Assembly: GCA_021199655.1 (NCBI GenBank)
Contig: JAJQHQ010000020.1
Location: 1 to 36,870 of the forward strand
Length of the DNA: 36,870 nt
Direction of reading: 5' to 3'
From: Lachnospiraceae bacterium
Lineage (GTDB): Bacteria; Bacillota; Clostridia; Lachnospirales; Lachnospiraceae
Shown piece by piece: positions 8,050-17,183 of this stretch (its first letter is position 1; every line of letters starts with the position of its first letter). The notes under the pieces were generated by a model. That model made no database searches, had not been told where the DNA came from, and saw nothing but the letters and a program-made list of their open reading frames with translations. The position numbers and the translations under genes were made by a program.

Positions 8050-8079
8050 AAACAGGAGGAGATTGCTCTCCTCCTGTTT
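8050..8079 (-). terminator. Hairpin terminator after the AAA-like ATPase gene
   Basis: A perfect 13-bp inverted repeat (AAACAGGAGGAGA / TCTCCTCCTGTTT) with a 4-nt loop lies 10 bp beyond the stop codon at 8089. The T tract on the minus strand is short, so termination efficiency is uncertain. Confidence 0.6.
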
Positions 8080-8088
8080 CATACTATC

Positions 8089-9672
8089 TCACACCACCGC
8101 TTCCACCAGCACCTTGCTTCCTATCTGTATTGTACGGATGCCCGTTTCTTTTTCCCTGTTAAAATTAAAGCTCAGCATATAGCCTTTATCCAGATGGTAG
8201 TATTCCATATACTCCAACAACTGATTTTCTCCGCGTCGGTTATATTCCTGTCCGTGCCAGATCTTCATCTCGATCACATGCTGTACACCCCTGTAATCAA
8301 TGATGACATCCGTCCGCTTCATATTTCTCGTTCTGGTCTCAATATAATAATTCCCGCTTCCGTTGATGATCGGTTTCAGGAAAATCAGGAAAATCCGTCT
8401 GCCATTGTCTTCAATAAACGTATCATCAGCATCGGAATAAATCTCCTCAAAATATTCGCAGAACTTTTGCAAAACCAGTTCCATCTGCAAATGTCCGCCG
8501 CGGATGAACTGACTCTTTTCTGAGTCTGCAGCCGTAAACATTCTGGTCTCCGTCTCGTCTTCTGAGAGAAACAGATTATATAGCTTCATCTCAAAAATCC
8601 GGTTGGAAACACAGACCTGCCCGTCTCTTTCTTTCAGAAAACCGAACATTTCCCCAATACGAATGCGCTCGTTTTCCGGCTCATAAGAATATTTCTTTCC
8701 CTGAAAAAGGATGCCGTAAATCATCTCTTTCAGTTTTGGATAGTCCGCGAGTTTTTTTGTCATGTCATCAAAGAGCATGTTGGGCTTCTTTACTATTTCG
8801 CGTACAGCATCCTGAAAAGCCTCCTCCCCCCATGCTCTCGCTCGCTCCGCTTTTGAACTATCCCCCGTCACTGCCCGCGCCATGATCTGACACAGCCGTG
8901 ATACCAGAAATGGATAGCCTGATGTATAATCGTACAAAAGCCGACTGATTTTCTCCACGTCCATTCCGGTATTCCAGTCCGTCTCATATTGCAGAAGCAT
9001 AGAAGCAATATCATCTGCCGAAAAACTCATATCCACAGTAAAGTCAGCTGCTATGTTCCATGGACTGTTATATCCCGTTTCCTCACCCGGACGAATTTTC
9101 TTTTTTAAATTCTTTATGTCATAGACTCCGGCTAATATCACCGACTGAAAAGCAGGTATCTGTGGCCGCTTCAAATAATATGCTCTCAACTGCGAAAGGA
9201 AATCCAGAAAGACCTGATTATTTGACGCGGAATCCACCTCATCAATAATCAGGACGACTCCTTTTTCAGTTTTTCCACACCAGTCCTTTATAGTTCGAAA
9301 AAGTGCGTTAAGAGATCTGATTCGTGCTGTTCCCTCCACAAAAGATGATAACTGTTCTTCTATGCCTTCCGGAAAAGTTCCTACATTGTCCAGAATTTCT
9401 TCTGCAAACGCCGCTACAAATGTTTCCGTACTCTTAAATGACAGCGCATCCACAGTCTGGAAATCCAGATTTACCACTATATATTCTGTTCGCAGATACT
9501 CTGCAAGAGCATTCAGCATGGTCGTTTTACCAAACTGTCTTGCACGGTTTATTGTGAAATATTTTCCCGGCAGAATATATTCTCTGACAATCTGCTCTAC
9601 CTTCCCGCTAATATCTACCATATAGTTTCTTGCGGGAGTACAGAGACCGGTCACATTAAATGTCCTTTGCAT
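8089..9672 (-). CDS. AAA-ATPase-like protein with C-terminal PD-(D/E)XK nuclease-like domain
   Basis: The 527-residue protein fits the AAA-ATPase_like family (pfam09820 type) with a PDDEXK superfamily-9 tail. A Walker A variant RARQFGKTT lies at residues about 43-51, Walker B is VVLIIDEVDSAS, and the C-terminus has an acidic/EMK pattern (DVIIDYRGVQHVIEMKIWHG) typical of PD-(D/E)XK folds. Homologues are common, often multi-copy genes in gut anaerobes with no settled function; a defence or mobile-element link is inference only. ATG at 9672 follows AGGAAG. The gene sits alone between repeat A3 and its terminator. Confidence 0.82.
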   Translation of the reverse strand: MQRTFNVTGLCTPARNYMVDISGKVEQIVREYILPGKYFTINRARQFGKTTMLNALAEYLRTEYIVVNLDFQTVDALSFKSTETFVAAFAEEILDNVGTFPEGIEEQLSSFVEGTARIRSLNALFRTIKDWCGKTEKGVVLIIDEVDSASNNQVFLDFLSQLRAYYLKRPQIPAFQSVILAGVYDIKNLKKKIRPGEETGYNSPWNIAADFTVDMSFSADDIASMLLQYETDWNTGMDVEKISRLLYDYTSGYPFLVSRLCQIMARAVTGDSSKAERARAWGEEAFQDAVREIVKKPNMLFDDMTKKLADYPKLKEMIYGILFQGKKYSYEPENERIRIGEMFGFLKERDGQVCVSNRIFEMKLYNLFLSEDETETRMFTAADSEKSQFIRGGHLQMELVLQKFCEYFEEIYSDADDTFIEDNGRRIFLIFLKPIINGSGNYYIETRTRNMKRTDVIIDYRGVQHVIEMKIWHGQEYNRRGENQLLEYMEYYHLDKGYMLSFNFNREKETGIRTIQIGSKVLVEAVV

Positions 9673-9720
9673 AACCTGCTTCCTGCCTTTCTCTGCTTTT
9701 TGCGAGATGTAAAATCATTT

Positions 9721-9894
9721 GTAACTATTCAGGACAGTACTTCGCACTCGCTGCGAAGTACGTATGAAAACGTATATTTTGTAAGGGAAAGCCCTCGCCG
9801 GGTGGCATCCCACACTTCGTGCGGGATATTCCCTATCGCGAAGCGATTCTGAATGGGCTTTCCCCTCGTAACTGTGAAGGAACTGAACAGTTAC
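9721..9894. repeat. Structured repeat family A, complete copy A3 (inverted)
   Basis: This 174-bp element runs opposite to A1 and A2. Its ends are GTAACTATTCAG and the reverse complement of CTGAACAGTTAC. A hairpin with 10-bp arms lies at 9737-9761, a central stem pairs GGGAAAGCCC (9785-9794) with GGGCTTTCCC (9855-9864), and a terminal hairpin lies at about 9868-9894. The interior contains GCCCTCGCCGGGTGGCATCC (9791-9810), found identically inside lacZ at 22467-22486. It lies just upstream of the ATPase gene and downstream of the sulfotransferase gene. Confidence 0.75.
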
Positions 9895-9927
9895 AATCAA
9901 TTCGAAATACCATTGTAGTATAAACCA

Positions 9928-9961
9928 CCTCCGCAAAAGTTACAACGAACTTTTACGGAGG
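9928..9961 (-). terminator. Hairpin terminator after the sulfotransferase gene
   Basis: Long arms CCTCCGTAAAAGTT and AACTTTTGCGGAGG (one mismatch) with a 6-nt loop begin 10 bp beyond the stop codon at 9971. Only a weak T-rich stretch follows on the minus strand. Confidence 0.55.
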
Positions 9962-9970
9962 TTCACCTTT

Positions 9971-12900
9971 TCACATGGGGAAAACTGTAAAGCTCCCTTC
10001 CACATCATACAGCTCGTCATCGTACATAATCTGTATCGTGTAGGTGTCCGCCTCCAGCGTGTTTAGCGGAATCGGAATCTCGTAGCGGTAGCTGTCCACG
10101 TCGCTCGACTGGGACTTGATATCCGTGATGTCATAGACGTATGTGTGCTCTGTCCCGTTGAAAATAATCTGCGTGTACATGTGATCGCTGCCTTCCATAT
10201 AGAGCACCTGACCGCGCAGGGTAAAGCTGACAGTTTCCGTGGAAATGGTTTCGTTGTCTGTGATCGACACGACATCCTCGGAATCCAGCTCGACCGGCGT
10301 GCGCAGCGTACCCCGTATGTAATTATCGGAGAGCGTATAGGCTCCGGCGCAGTCGTTCATGGAGAGGGATATGGAATATCCTCTGTAGAATTTGTGCGTG
10401 ATCTTCCACGAATTCAGGATTTCACCGCTCTCGTAATCGATCTCATAGCCCTGACCGCGGTTCGATGTACCCAGATAAGTGGAAAGGTAGGCGTTTACAG
10501 AATATACCCGGTTCGCCTCACTGTCATAAAAGGCATTCGAGGTGATGACCGAATAGGCGGTCTCATAGTTTTTCAGCAGGGTCACCGTCATGGCTTCGGC
10601 ATCTACGGAATAAATCTTCACGTAGGAGGAACCGGTGTAATCATAGGTGGCAACGCTCCGATATGCTGAATAGTGGTTGTCAAACAGCATGATCTCCACA
10701 GTCAGCGGATTGCCGTCCAGATCTTCATCAAGTGCGTAGGCGGAATGCTGCTGGTACTGCCACTGAATGTCGTCGTCCGTGGCGGTGAGTACTTTGTCCT
10801 CGTATCCGGTGCCTTCCCAAACGGTCGGGTCCGCAAGGATCCACAAAATTTCATTCGTCGACCAGTCGATGCGAATGACAGAATGCAGATTCCGACAGCT
10901 GATCAGGATCGTATCCGTCGCCTCATCGTAGGAGACCGTGTTGGTGTGGCACCAGTCGTCTCTGTCAATATAATCAAGGCCTTCAAAGAGCTCGTTCAGG
11001 TTCAGCGATTTCACGACCTCGCCCGTCTCGCGGTCGATCTCCTGGATCATATTCTGTTCATAGCCGTCGTTGGAGTTGGTCAGGATCAGGAAATTGCCGT
11101 TCTCCGTCATTTCCTGAATATCGTGGTGTACGCCCTCCGGGAAATAATAAACATTATATACGCGCCCGAGATAATCCATCTCCCAGAATTCCGCCGAGTT
11201 CGGCATGCTCGCGTTCGGATAGAGCACATTCTCCGCTTCCATCAGAAAATGTCCGTTGTCCAGCATGAATAAACCATAGTATTCCCACTCTACTGTGCAG
11301 TACCAGCGGATCTCGCCGGTCTCGTCAAAGGCGTAGGCGTACGGCGCGGAAAGTCCGGACACCAGCATCAGCCCCATCGAGGATTCCGTCGTGTATGTGT
11401 CGGTCTCCACCTCGCCCTGCAGAGCGGACGGCAGTGCTTCCGTCGTGATCGTGATCGTTCTGGTCTCCGTCGCGTTCCCATTCGAGTCCAGAAGCTCCAG
11501 AACTACCTCATTGTCATACCCGGCGTAAAGCCCCAGTACCGGAATAATGTGCAGGGTAGCAGCGTCAATCACGTCCGTGATGTCCTGACTCTCCGCGCTC
11601 TCCACACTCTCCGTGTCCTCCGAACTTTCCTGTTCTGCCAGTATTTCCAGTATTTCTGTTTCCTCCAGCCCGTCCAGGCTCTCCAGGAGTTCTGTAAGAT
11701 CCTGTTCCTGCTCCTCTGTCTTGCCCTTCACCGTCACTCGCACCGCGCAGGCCTCATCAGTCTCAAAGGCCACCACGGCCGTGAGCGGCGTGTTCTGGTA
11801 GGGATTCTGGATAACCAGAGGATTCTCAAATGTATAGCCGTTGCTCTCCACCTCCGCGACGATCGCATCAGAAATGGCCTGCGTCTGCTCCGGCATCGTC
11901 AGCTCCGTCTCCAGATCGGTCTCAATACCGGCTGCGGCGCTAAGCGCCTCAGAGGACAGAACAGTATATTCCTGTCCGTCCACATCGTAGAGCACATACT
12001 GCGCCCCTTCATCATCAACGGATTCTCTGGTATCTGCATACACATTCCAGTATTTCCCGGTCCGATACAGGATACCCTGATTGTACAGATAAATATAGTA
12101 ACGGTGTCCGGCCTCCACCGAATCCGCCGTGATCCAGAGGTCAAAGTTCACTTCTCCTTCAACGGTCGATGTCGCAGATGCGTCAATCGCAAACCGGGCA
12201 ATGTCGCCGGATTCGCTCACCAGTACCAGAGACGCATCCTCACCAGTCTCCTGCCAGGAGCCGGAAACGGTCAGACGGTCCGGCATCTCCGTCAGCCCGG
12301 AGATAGTAAAATTGACGTCTTCCGACACTGCGGTCAGAACACTCGTGATCGTATCAGCGGCTCCTGCTGCGGCATTTGTTAGTTCTCCCAGACCTGTTGT
12401 CCCTCCATCCACAGTTACCGTCAGACTGTCCGCGTCCGCCTGCGCAACACTGCCGAGGCTGCCATACCAGTTTGCTTCCTCCGTAACGCTGTACGTATTT
12501 TCTTCCGTATACAGGGACATACGCAGACTGCGGTAAGTCGTCGCCGGAATCGTCATCTCATAAGCCAGCTCATCGCCGATCACCAAATCGATGTATGTGG
12601 TCCGATCTCCCTGAGCGGCCTGCACGATCGTGAGATCGTAGGTGCCCAGTTCCTCACTGTAGCTGTTGGTGCCTGACGTGATCCAGTAAGTATCCTCATC
12701 CAGATAATCCACCCCGGAAATATAGGAAGAATACCACTCTTCGCCGCGTTCCTCGCCGTAGGTCCAGACCTGTTCGATCGTCATGGTTTCCGTATCAATA
12801 TGGTAGCGCACCGCTCTCGAATACACATCGTCGCCCATGGTCACGTTTTCCGAGAAACCAACCTTGATTCGATGTGTGCCGTTGTCAAAGAGAAGAATAT

Positions 12901-15100
12901 CCCCGTCCGGCAGGAACGTCGCGTTATGCTGCGCGTACTGCCACTGGAAGGTGGAATCACTCTGCTCCCCGGTAACTGCAGCATCCTGTTCATTCTCTGC
13001 CGATTCGTCATCCTCATTGGATACCGCGGCATCCTGCTCATTCTCTGTCGATTCTTCCTCATCGGTCGTCACCGGCGTGAAAAACAGATCCTCCGAGACA
13101 CTCGTAAACCCGCTCGGGTCGCCCAGGATCCACACAAGTTCTTTTTCCGTCTTATTGATCGCCAGCACCGCGTCCAGATGGCGGCAGGAAAGCAGGATCG
13201 TGTCCGATTCCTCATCATAATCGATGGCGTTGTTGTGGCACCAGTCCTCCTCCGTCGCGTTTTCTGATCCGCCGTCTCCCGGCTCGATCAGATCCGCAAT
13301 GTTCAGCTCATAGACGATCTCACCGGTCTCCCGGTCAATCTCCACGATCCGATCCTCCACGGTAGAAAAGTCTTCCGTGCAGGAGCAGACAAGAAGATTC
13401 CCGTTTTCCATCTCTACGAAGTCATGATGCTCCCCGCCCGGGATCAGATAGATAGCGTAAAATTTTCCGCAAAGGTCAAATTCCACCAGTCCTGTGGAAT
13501 AATAATACCCGCTGATGATATCCGATGTCGACGCCATCATCCTGCCGTTCGCAAGGCGCTTCATGGAAAAGCCGGAAACATAATCTTCGTCCATATACCA
13601 GCGGATATCGCCTGCGTTGTCATAGGCAACCACGCCGCAGTCGCCTTCCATGACCGTCTGTACCAGAGCAAAGGTCAGCTCATCGCCCGAAAGCACGCCT
13701 TCTGTAAGCACACTCTCATCATAAACTGTCACTTCCGCTTCCGTGATGGATCCACTTAAAGCTTCCGTCGTAATCTCTATTGTCGTGCTCGACCCGTCGT
13801 CCAGTGTCAGCACCACCTCTGTCGTATCCCCGGCGTAAAGCCCGTAAATCGGCAGGATATGCGTGGTGTCCGCCTCAAAAGAGGCCGTGATATTGTTTGC
13901 TTCACTTTTGCCGCAGATCACAGCCTCCACGCCGGTCTCTTCTTCTGTCGTAAAGATCACCATCGCCGTCAACGGGGAATTGCCGTACGGATTGACTACT
14001 ACAAACGGATTTTCGAAAGAATAGCCGTTCTGCGCCTCCGCGTAAAGGGCGGCGTCAATCACGCTCTGCTCTTCGAGAATATCCTCATAATCAATCTCCG
14101 TCCAGGTTCCCTCGGTTTCTGTTTCTGTCTCCGTCTCGTTTTCTGTTGCCCCGGTCTCACTTTCTGTTGAAGCCGTCTCACTTTCTGTCACAGGCTCACT
14201 CCCGGCCGTACCCGTTTCTGCTGCGATTTCCGATGCAGCCTCAGATTCCGTCATGCTCTCTGATGTTTCCCCATCTGCTGCTGTGTTTTCCGTTACCGCA
14301 GTCTCGCTTTCTGCTGCAGTCGTCTCATTCTCTGTTGCCGCTGCGGCCTCGCTCTCCGCTGCAGTCGTCTCGCTTTCCGTTGCTGCTGCCGTCGTTTCGC
14401 TTTCTGCCGCAGTCGTCTCACTCTCCGCTGCTGCGGCCGTTTCGCTTTCCGTTGCTGCTGCCGTCGTTTCGCTTTCTGCTGCGGTCGTCTCACTCTCCGC
14501 TGCCGCAGTCTCTCTCTCCGTCTCCTCCTCGTCTTCCGCAAATTCTACCGGAATCACGAGTTCTTCTTCCGCAAATGAGCAGACAAATTGCAGACCGTCC
14601 GCGTCCTCAGGAATTTCAAAGCAGATCCAGCCCTCATAGCTGCCAAAATTCAGATTCGTTCCCGGAATGCGCGACATTCCGTAATCCTCCAGAAAGCTGT
14701 CCTCTATCCGGGAATAACTGTTCTCCTCTTCGTCCTTAAGGCTCACATTTTCCCAGTCGATTTCCTCTGTACTGTCCGCCTTGGTAAAGGAAAGCTTGAG
14801 CAGACAATACTCATTTCCTTCTTCGGCGCTCTGCTCCAGATCCGTCGTCTCCACGCTGGAATATCCCAGAGACACGCTCACCGTATTCAGTGAAGCCGTC
14901 CGTTCGGCATCCTCCAGACTGATCTGCCAGCCTGCCGCCTCATAGACCACAGCTTCGTCTTTTGATGTGTCCGCTTCCGAAGCGAATGCTCTGCCCGCAG
15001 TCCCGCAGGCGCTTTCACCGCTCCACAGGAGCATCACGCCGCAGATGCTCACTGCTGCAATACGAGACATTCCTGCTATCTTTGATTTAAACATCTTCAT
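9971..15100 (-). CDS. Giant secreted protein with two arylsulfate sulfotransferase modules
   Basis: The 1709-residue product starts at an ATG directly after AAGGAGGAGGCC and has a signal peptide (MKMFKSKIAGMSRIAAVSIC, then a hydrophobic core ending near AFASEA). A domain of about 160 residues and a low-complexity Ser/Glu/Thr/Ala stretch come next. Two sulfotransferase units follow, each with an N-terminal beta-sandwich (GNSPLTAMVIFTTEE; QNTPLTAVVAFETDE) and a propeller. The residues matching His252, His356, Arg374 and catalytic His436 of E. coli AssT appear twice: His558, His622, Arg640, His725 and His1325, His1385, Arg1403, His1452. The 18-residue gap between the second His and the Arg is the same in both copies and in E. 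coli. ASST enzymes move sulfate between phenolic compounds without PAPS. Single-module enzymes have about 600 residues, so the fusion is unusual. Unit 1 carries an extra acidic insert before its last His. Confidence 0.88.
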   Translation of the reverse strand: MKMFKSKIAGMSRIAAVSICGVMLLWSGESACGTAGRAFASEADTSKDEAVVYEAAGWQISLEDAERTASLNTVSVSLGYSSVETTDLEQSAEEGNEYCLLKLSFTKADSTEEIDWENVSLKDEEENSYSRIEDSFLEDYGMSRIPGTNLNFGSYEGWICFEIPEDADGLQFVCSFAEEELVIPVEFAEDEEETERETAAAESETTAAESETTAAATESETAAAAESETTAAESETTAAATESETTAAESEAAAATENETTAAESETAVTENTAADGETSESMTESEAASEIAAETGTAGSEPVTESETASTESETGATENETETETETEGTWTEIDYEDILEEQSVIDAALYAEAQNGYSFENPFVVVNPYGNSPLTAMVIFTTEEETGVEAVICGKSEANNITASFEADTTHILPIYGLYAGDTTEVVLTLDDGSSTTIEITTEALSGSITEAEVTVYDESVLTEGVLSGDELTFALVQTVMEGDCGVVAYDNAGDIRWYMDEDYVSGFSMKRLANGRMMASTSDIISGYYYSTGLVEFDLCGKFYAIYLIPGGEHHDFVEMENGNLLVCSCTEDFSTVEDRIVEIDRETGEIVYELNIADLIEPGDGGSENATEEDWCHNNAIDYDEESDTILLSCRHLDAVLAINKTEKELVWILGDPSGFTSVSEDLFFTPVTTDEEESTENEQDAAVSNEDDESAENEQDAAVTGEQSDSTFQWQYAQHNATFLPDGDILLFDNGTHRIKVGFSENVTMGDDVYSRAVRYHIDTETMTIEQVWTYGEERGEEWYSSYISGVDYLDEDTYWITSGTNSYSEELGTYDLTIVQAAQGDRTTYIDLVIGDELAYEMTIPATTYRSLRMSLYTEENTYSVTEEANWYGSLGSVAQADADSLTVTVDGGTTGLGELTNAAAGAADTITSVLTAVSEDVNFTISGLTEMPDRLTVSGSWQETGEDASLVLVSESGDIARFAIDASATSTVEGEVNFDLWITADSVEAGHRYYIYLYNQGILYRTGKYWNVYADTRESVDDEGAQYVLYDVDGQEYTVLSSEALSAAAGIETDLETELTMPEQTQAISDAIVAEVESNGYTFENPLVIQNPYQNTPLTAVVAFETDEACAVRVTVKGKTEEQEQDLTELLESLDGLEETEILEILAEQESSEDTESVESAESQDITDVIDAATLHIIPVLGLYAGYDNEVVLELLDSNGNATETRTITITTEALPSALQGEVETDTYTTESSMGLMLVSGLSAPYAYAFDETGEIRWYCTVEWEYYGLFMLDNGHFLMEAENVLYPNASMPNSAEFWEMDYLGRVYNVYYFPEGVHHDIQEMTENGNFLILTNSNDGYEQNMIQEIDRETGEVVKSLNLNELFEGLDYIDRDDWCHTNTVSYDEATDTILISCRNLHSVIRIDWSTNEILWILADPTVWEGTGYEDKVLTATDDDIQWQYQQHSAYALDEDLDGNPLTVEIMLFDNHYSAYRSVATYDYTGSSYVKIYSVDAEAMTVTLLKNYETAYSVITSNAFYDSEANRVYSVNAYLSTYLGTSNRGQGYEIDYESGEILNSWKITHKFYRGYSISLSMNDCAGAYTLSDNYIRGTLRTPVELDSEDVVSITDNETISTETVSFTLRGQVLYMEGSDHMYTQIIFNGTEHTYVYDITDIKSQSSDVDSYRYEIPIPLNTLEADTYTIQIMYDDELYDVEGSFTVFPM

Positions 15101-15171
15101 GGCCTCCTCCTTATCCGCCCACACGATCATTTGATTATATAAATTCAGTATAACAGGTTTTAATAGAAAAT

Positions 15172-15229
15172 GGTATAGGAATAACATTCTTAATTATCAA
15201 ATCAAGACTTGGCAAATCAAGATTTGATA
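15172..15229 (-). promoter_or_regulatory. Promoter with overlapping palindrome upstream of the sulfotransferase gene
   Basis: A minus-strand -35 TTGATA (15195-15200) and a weak -10 TATACC (15172-15177) are 17 nt apart. The -35 lies in a 9-bp inverted repeat TATCAAATC/GATTTGATA (15195-15203 and 15221-15229). The 10-mer CAAATCAAGA is also directly repeated at 15198-15207 and 15213-15222. This looks like a regulator site in the 305-bp region between the divergent sulfotransferase and endoglucanase genes. No clear promoter was found for the endoglucanase. Confidence 0.42.
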
Positions 15230-15405
15230 CAATGGCGGCCACAATTCCAAATCATTTTAAAAAGGCATAAATTCAGCGTCATTTCATCAGAAAAAGTAAA
15301 AAACAGGTGACAGCATCTGCCATCATTGGTAAAATAAGTGTAACTGTTCTGAAGAATTATAAATAAACAAAAAACAGAATGGCATCAAAAAAGGAGGGTT
15401 TTCTT

Positions 15406-16971
15406 ATGACACAGACATTCACAGCATTGCCGCTGCTCATCCCGCTGACTCTGGGACTGATTACAGCTGCAGGGTTTCTAAAGCCGGTCTCCGCACATGC
15501 CGTGGAAAGTGAGATGGCATCTGACGCCAGCGACAGTTCCGAATCAACAGGCACTGACTCAGCCGACACAGCTGCTGCAGAAGCAGACACAGCAATCGCC
15601 GCTCCATCCACCTGCGGCGCACTGCAGGTCATCGGTACGCAGCTTTCCGATCAGGACGGCAATCCGGTGCAGCTGAAAGGAATCAGTTCCCACGGCCTGT
15701 CCTGGTATCCGGAGTACATCAACGAGGAATGTTTTTCTGAATTCAAAAATGACTGGAATATGAACCTGATCCGACTGGCCATGTACACGGCGGAGTCCGG
15801 CGGCTACTGCACGGACGGCGATCAGGAAGCCTTAAAGGCGCTGGTAAAAAGCGGCGTAAATTACGCCACGGATCTGGATATGTATGTGATCATCGACTGG
15901 CACATCCTTTCCGACGGCAATCCGAATACTTATATTGAAGAAGCCAAAGCCTTCTTCGAAGAAATGTCTTCGGAGTTTGCAGACAATATCAATATCCTGT
16001 ATGAAATCTGCAATGAGCCGAACGGCAGCACGACCTGGGCGGATATCAAGGCTTACGCGGCGGAAATCATTCCCATCATCCGCGCCAACGACCCGGATGC
16101 CGTGATCCTGGTCGGCACACCGAACTGGTCCCAGTATGTCGATCAGGCCGCAGCCGATCCGATCACCGGATATGACAACATCATGTATACGCTCCACTAT
16201 TACGCGGCGACGCACACGGATTCTCTGCGGAACACTTTGGTATCCGCGCACAATGCCGGTCTCCCCATCTTCGTATCCGAATACGGCATCTGCGATGCCA
16301 GTGGAAACGGCGGACTGGATATTGATCAGGCCAATCAATGGATGGAGCTTCTGGATGATTATCAGATCAGCTGCGCCATGTGGAACCTTTCCCACAGAGA
16401 TGAGAGTTCCGCTATCTTAAAAAGCGGCTGTACAAAGACCAGCGGTTTTACCGCGGATGATCTCAACGACTCCGGCAAATGGCTCTATGAGATGCTGACC
16501 GGAGAATCCATGGATGGGACCTCTTTATACGGCAGTACGGATTCCGGCAGCGAGTCATCCAATGGTTCAGATTCCGGCGATGCTTCTTCCGGCAGCGAAT
16601 CGTCCGATTCTGACAGCGCCGGCGGAACAAATGGCGGTTCCTCATCGGCTTCTTCTGGTTCGGATTCCAGCGGTTCACTTGAATACACCGCCTCCGTGAC
16701 CAATCAATGGGAAAGCAACGGCATGTACTATTTCCAGTACACTCTGAAGGTGAAAAACACTTCCGGCAATGCCGTCAGCGGATGGAGTATCACACTGGAT
16801 TTCAACAACAGCATTACTCTCTCAGATGGCTGGAACGGTGAATATGCCGTCAGCGGCTCCGCACTGACGATTACGCCAAAGGACTATAACAGTCAGGTGG
16901 AAGCAGGAGGGGCGCTCTCCGACATCGGGTTTATCATTTACAGCAGTTCATCCAGTCTTACATTGGAGTAG
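15406..16971 (+). CDS. Secreted GH5 endoglucanase with C-terminal CBM2-like module
   Basis: The 521-residue protein starts at an ATG after AAGGAGG, with a signal peptide (LPLLIPLTLGLITAAGFLKP). The glycoside hydrolase family 5 domain spans residues about 65-370: it opens QLSDQDGNPVQLKGISSHGL, has the acid/base Glu204 in YEICNEPNG and the nucleophile Glu292 in FVSEYGICD. A Ser/Gly/Asp-rich linker follows, then a 95-residue beta-sandwich with VSGWSITLDFNNSITLSDGW, which resembles family 2 carbohydrate-binding modules. The likely role is hydrolysis of cellulose or related beta-1,4-glucans outside the cell. It diverges from the sulfotransferase gene and ends in a bidirectional terminator. No dockerin is seen, so it is not obviously cellulosomal. 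Confidence 0.93.
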   Translation: MTQTFTALPLLIPLTLGLITAAGFLKPVSAHAVESEMASDASDSSESTGTDSADTAAAEADTAIAAPSTCGALQVIGTQLSDQDGNPVQLKGISSHGLSWYPEYINEECFSEFKNDWNMNLIRLAMYTAESGGYCTDGDQEALKALVKSGVNYATDLDMYVIIDWHILSDGNPNTYIEEAKAFFEEMSSEFADNINILYEICNEPNGSTTWADIKAYAAEIIPIIRANDPDAVILVGTPNWSQYVDQAAADPITGYDNIMYTLHYYAATHTDSLRNTLVSAHNAGLPIFVSEYGICDASGNGGLDIDQANQWMELLDDYQISCAMWNLSHRDESSAILKSGCTKTSGFTADDLNDSGKWLYEMLTGESMDGTSLYGSTDSGSESSNGSDSGDASSGSESSDSDSAGGTNGGSSSASSGSDSSGSLEYTASVTNQWESNGMYYFQYTLKVKNTSGNAVSGWSITLDFNNSITLSDGWNGEYAVSGSALTITPKDYNSQVEAGGALSDIGFIIYSSSSSLTLE

Positions 16972-17058
16972 ACCGCCGATTTTGCGCACAGGCACACATA
17001 CAGTTTTCACGGCAGGCGCGGAAATCCGTCCTGATAAATTACATATTCATTAAAAAAA

Positions 17059-17101
17059 GCGGCAACCACTGCATAGATCTGCATTCGTTGCCGCCCTTTT
17101 T
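17059..17101. terminator. Bidirectional terminator between endoglucanase and galT
   Basis: Arms GCGGCAAC and GTTGCCGC (17059-17066 and 17086-17093), with an inner TGCA pairing, are followed by CTTTTT on the plus strand; on the minus strand a run of seven T residues follows. It can end both convergent genes. Confidence 0.78.
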
Positions 17102-17183
17102 GGCTTTCGTTATCTGCTTTTCGTGATCTGCCTCTCTTTTCGAACCGATTTTCCTGTTTCAAAAAGGCAAAAGCTTCTTCAAC

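Noticed and set aside
14146-14739. Open frames opposite the Ser/Glu/Thr/Ala stretch of the sulfotransferase protein
   Set aside because: They arise from low-complexity repeats read on the other strand; composition explains the lack of stops.
15340-15360. Further copy of repeat family A
   Set aside because: Only about ten bases of the end motif match (GTAACTGTTC); too short to separate from chance.
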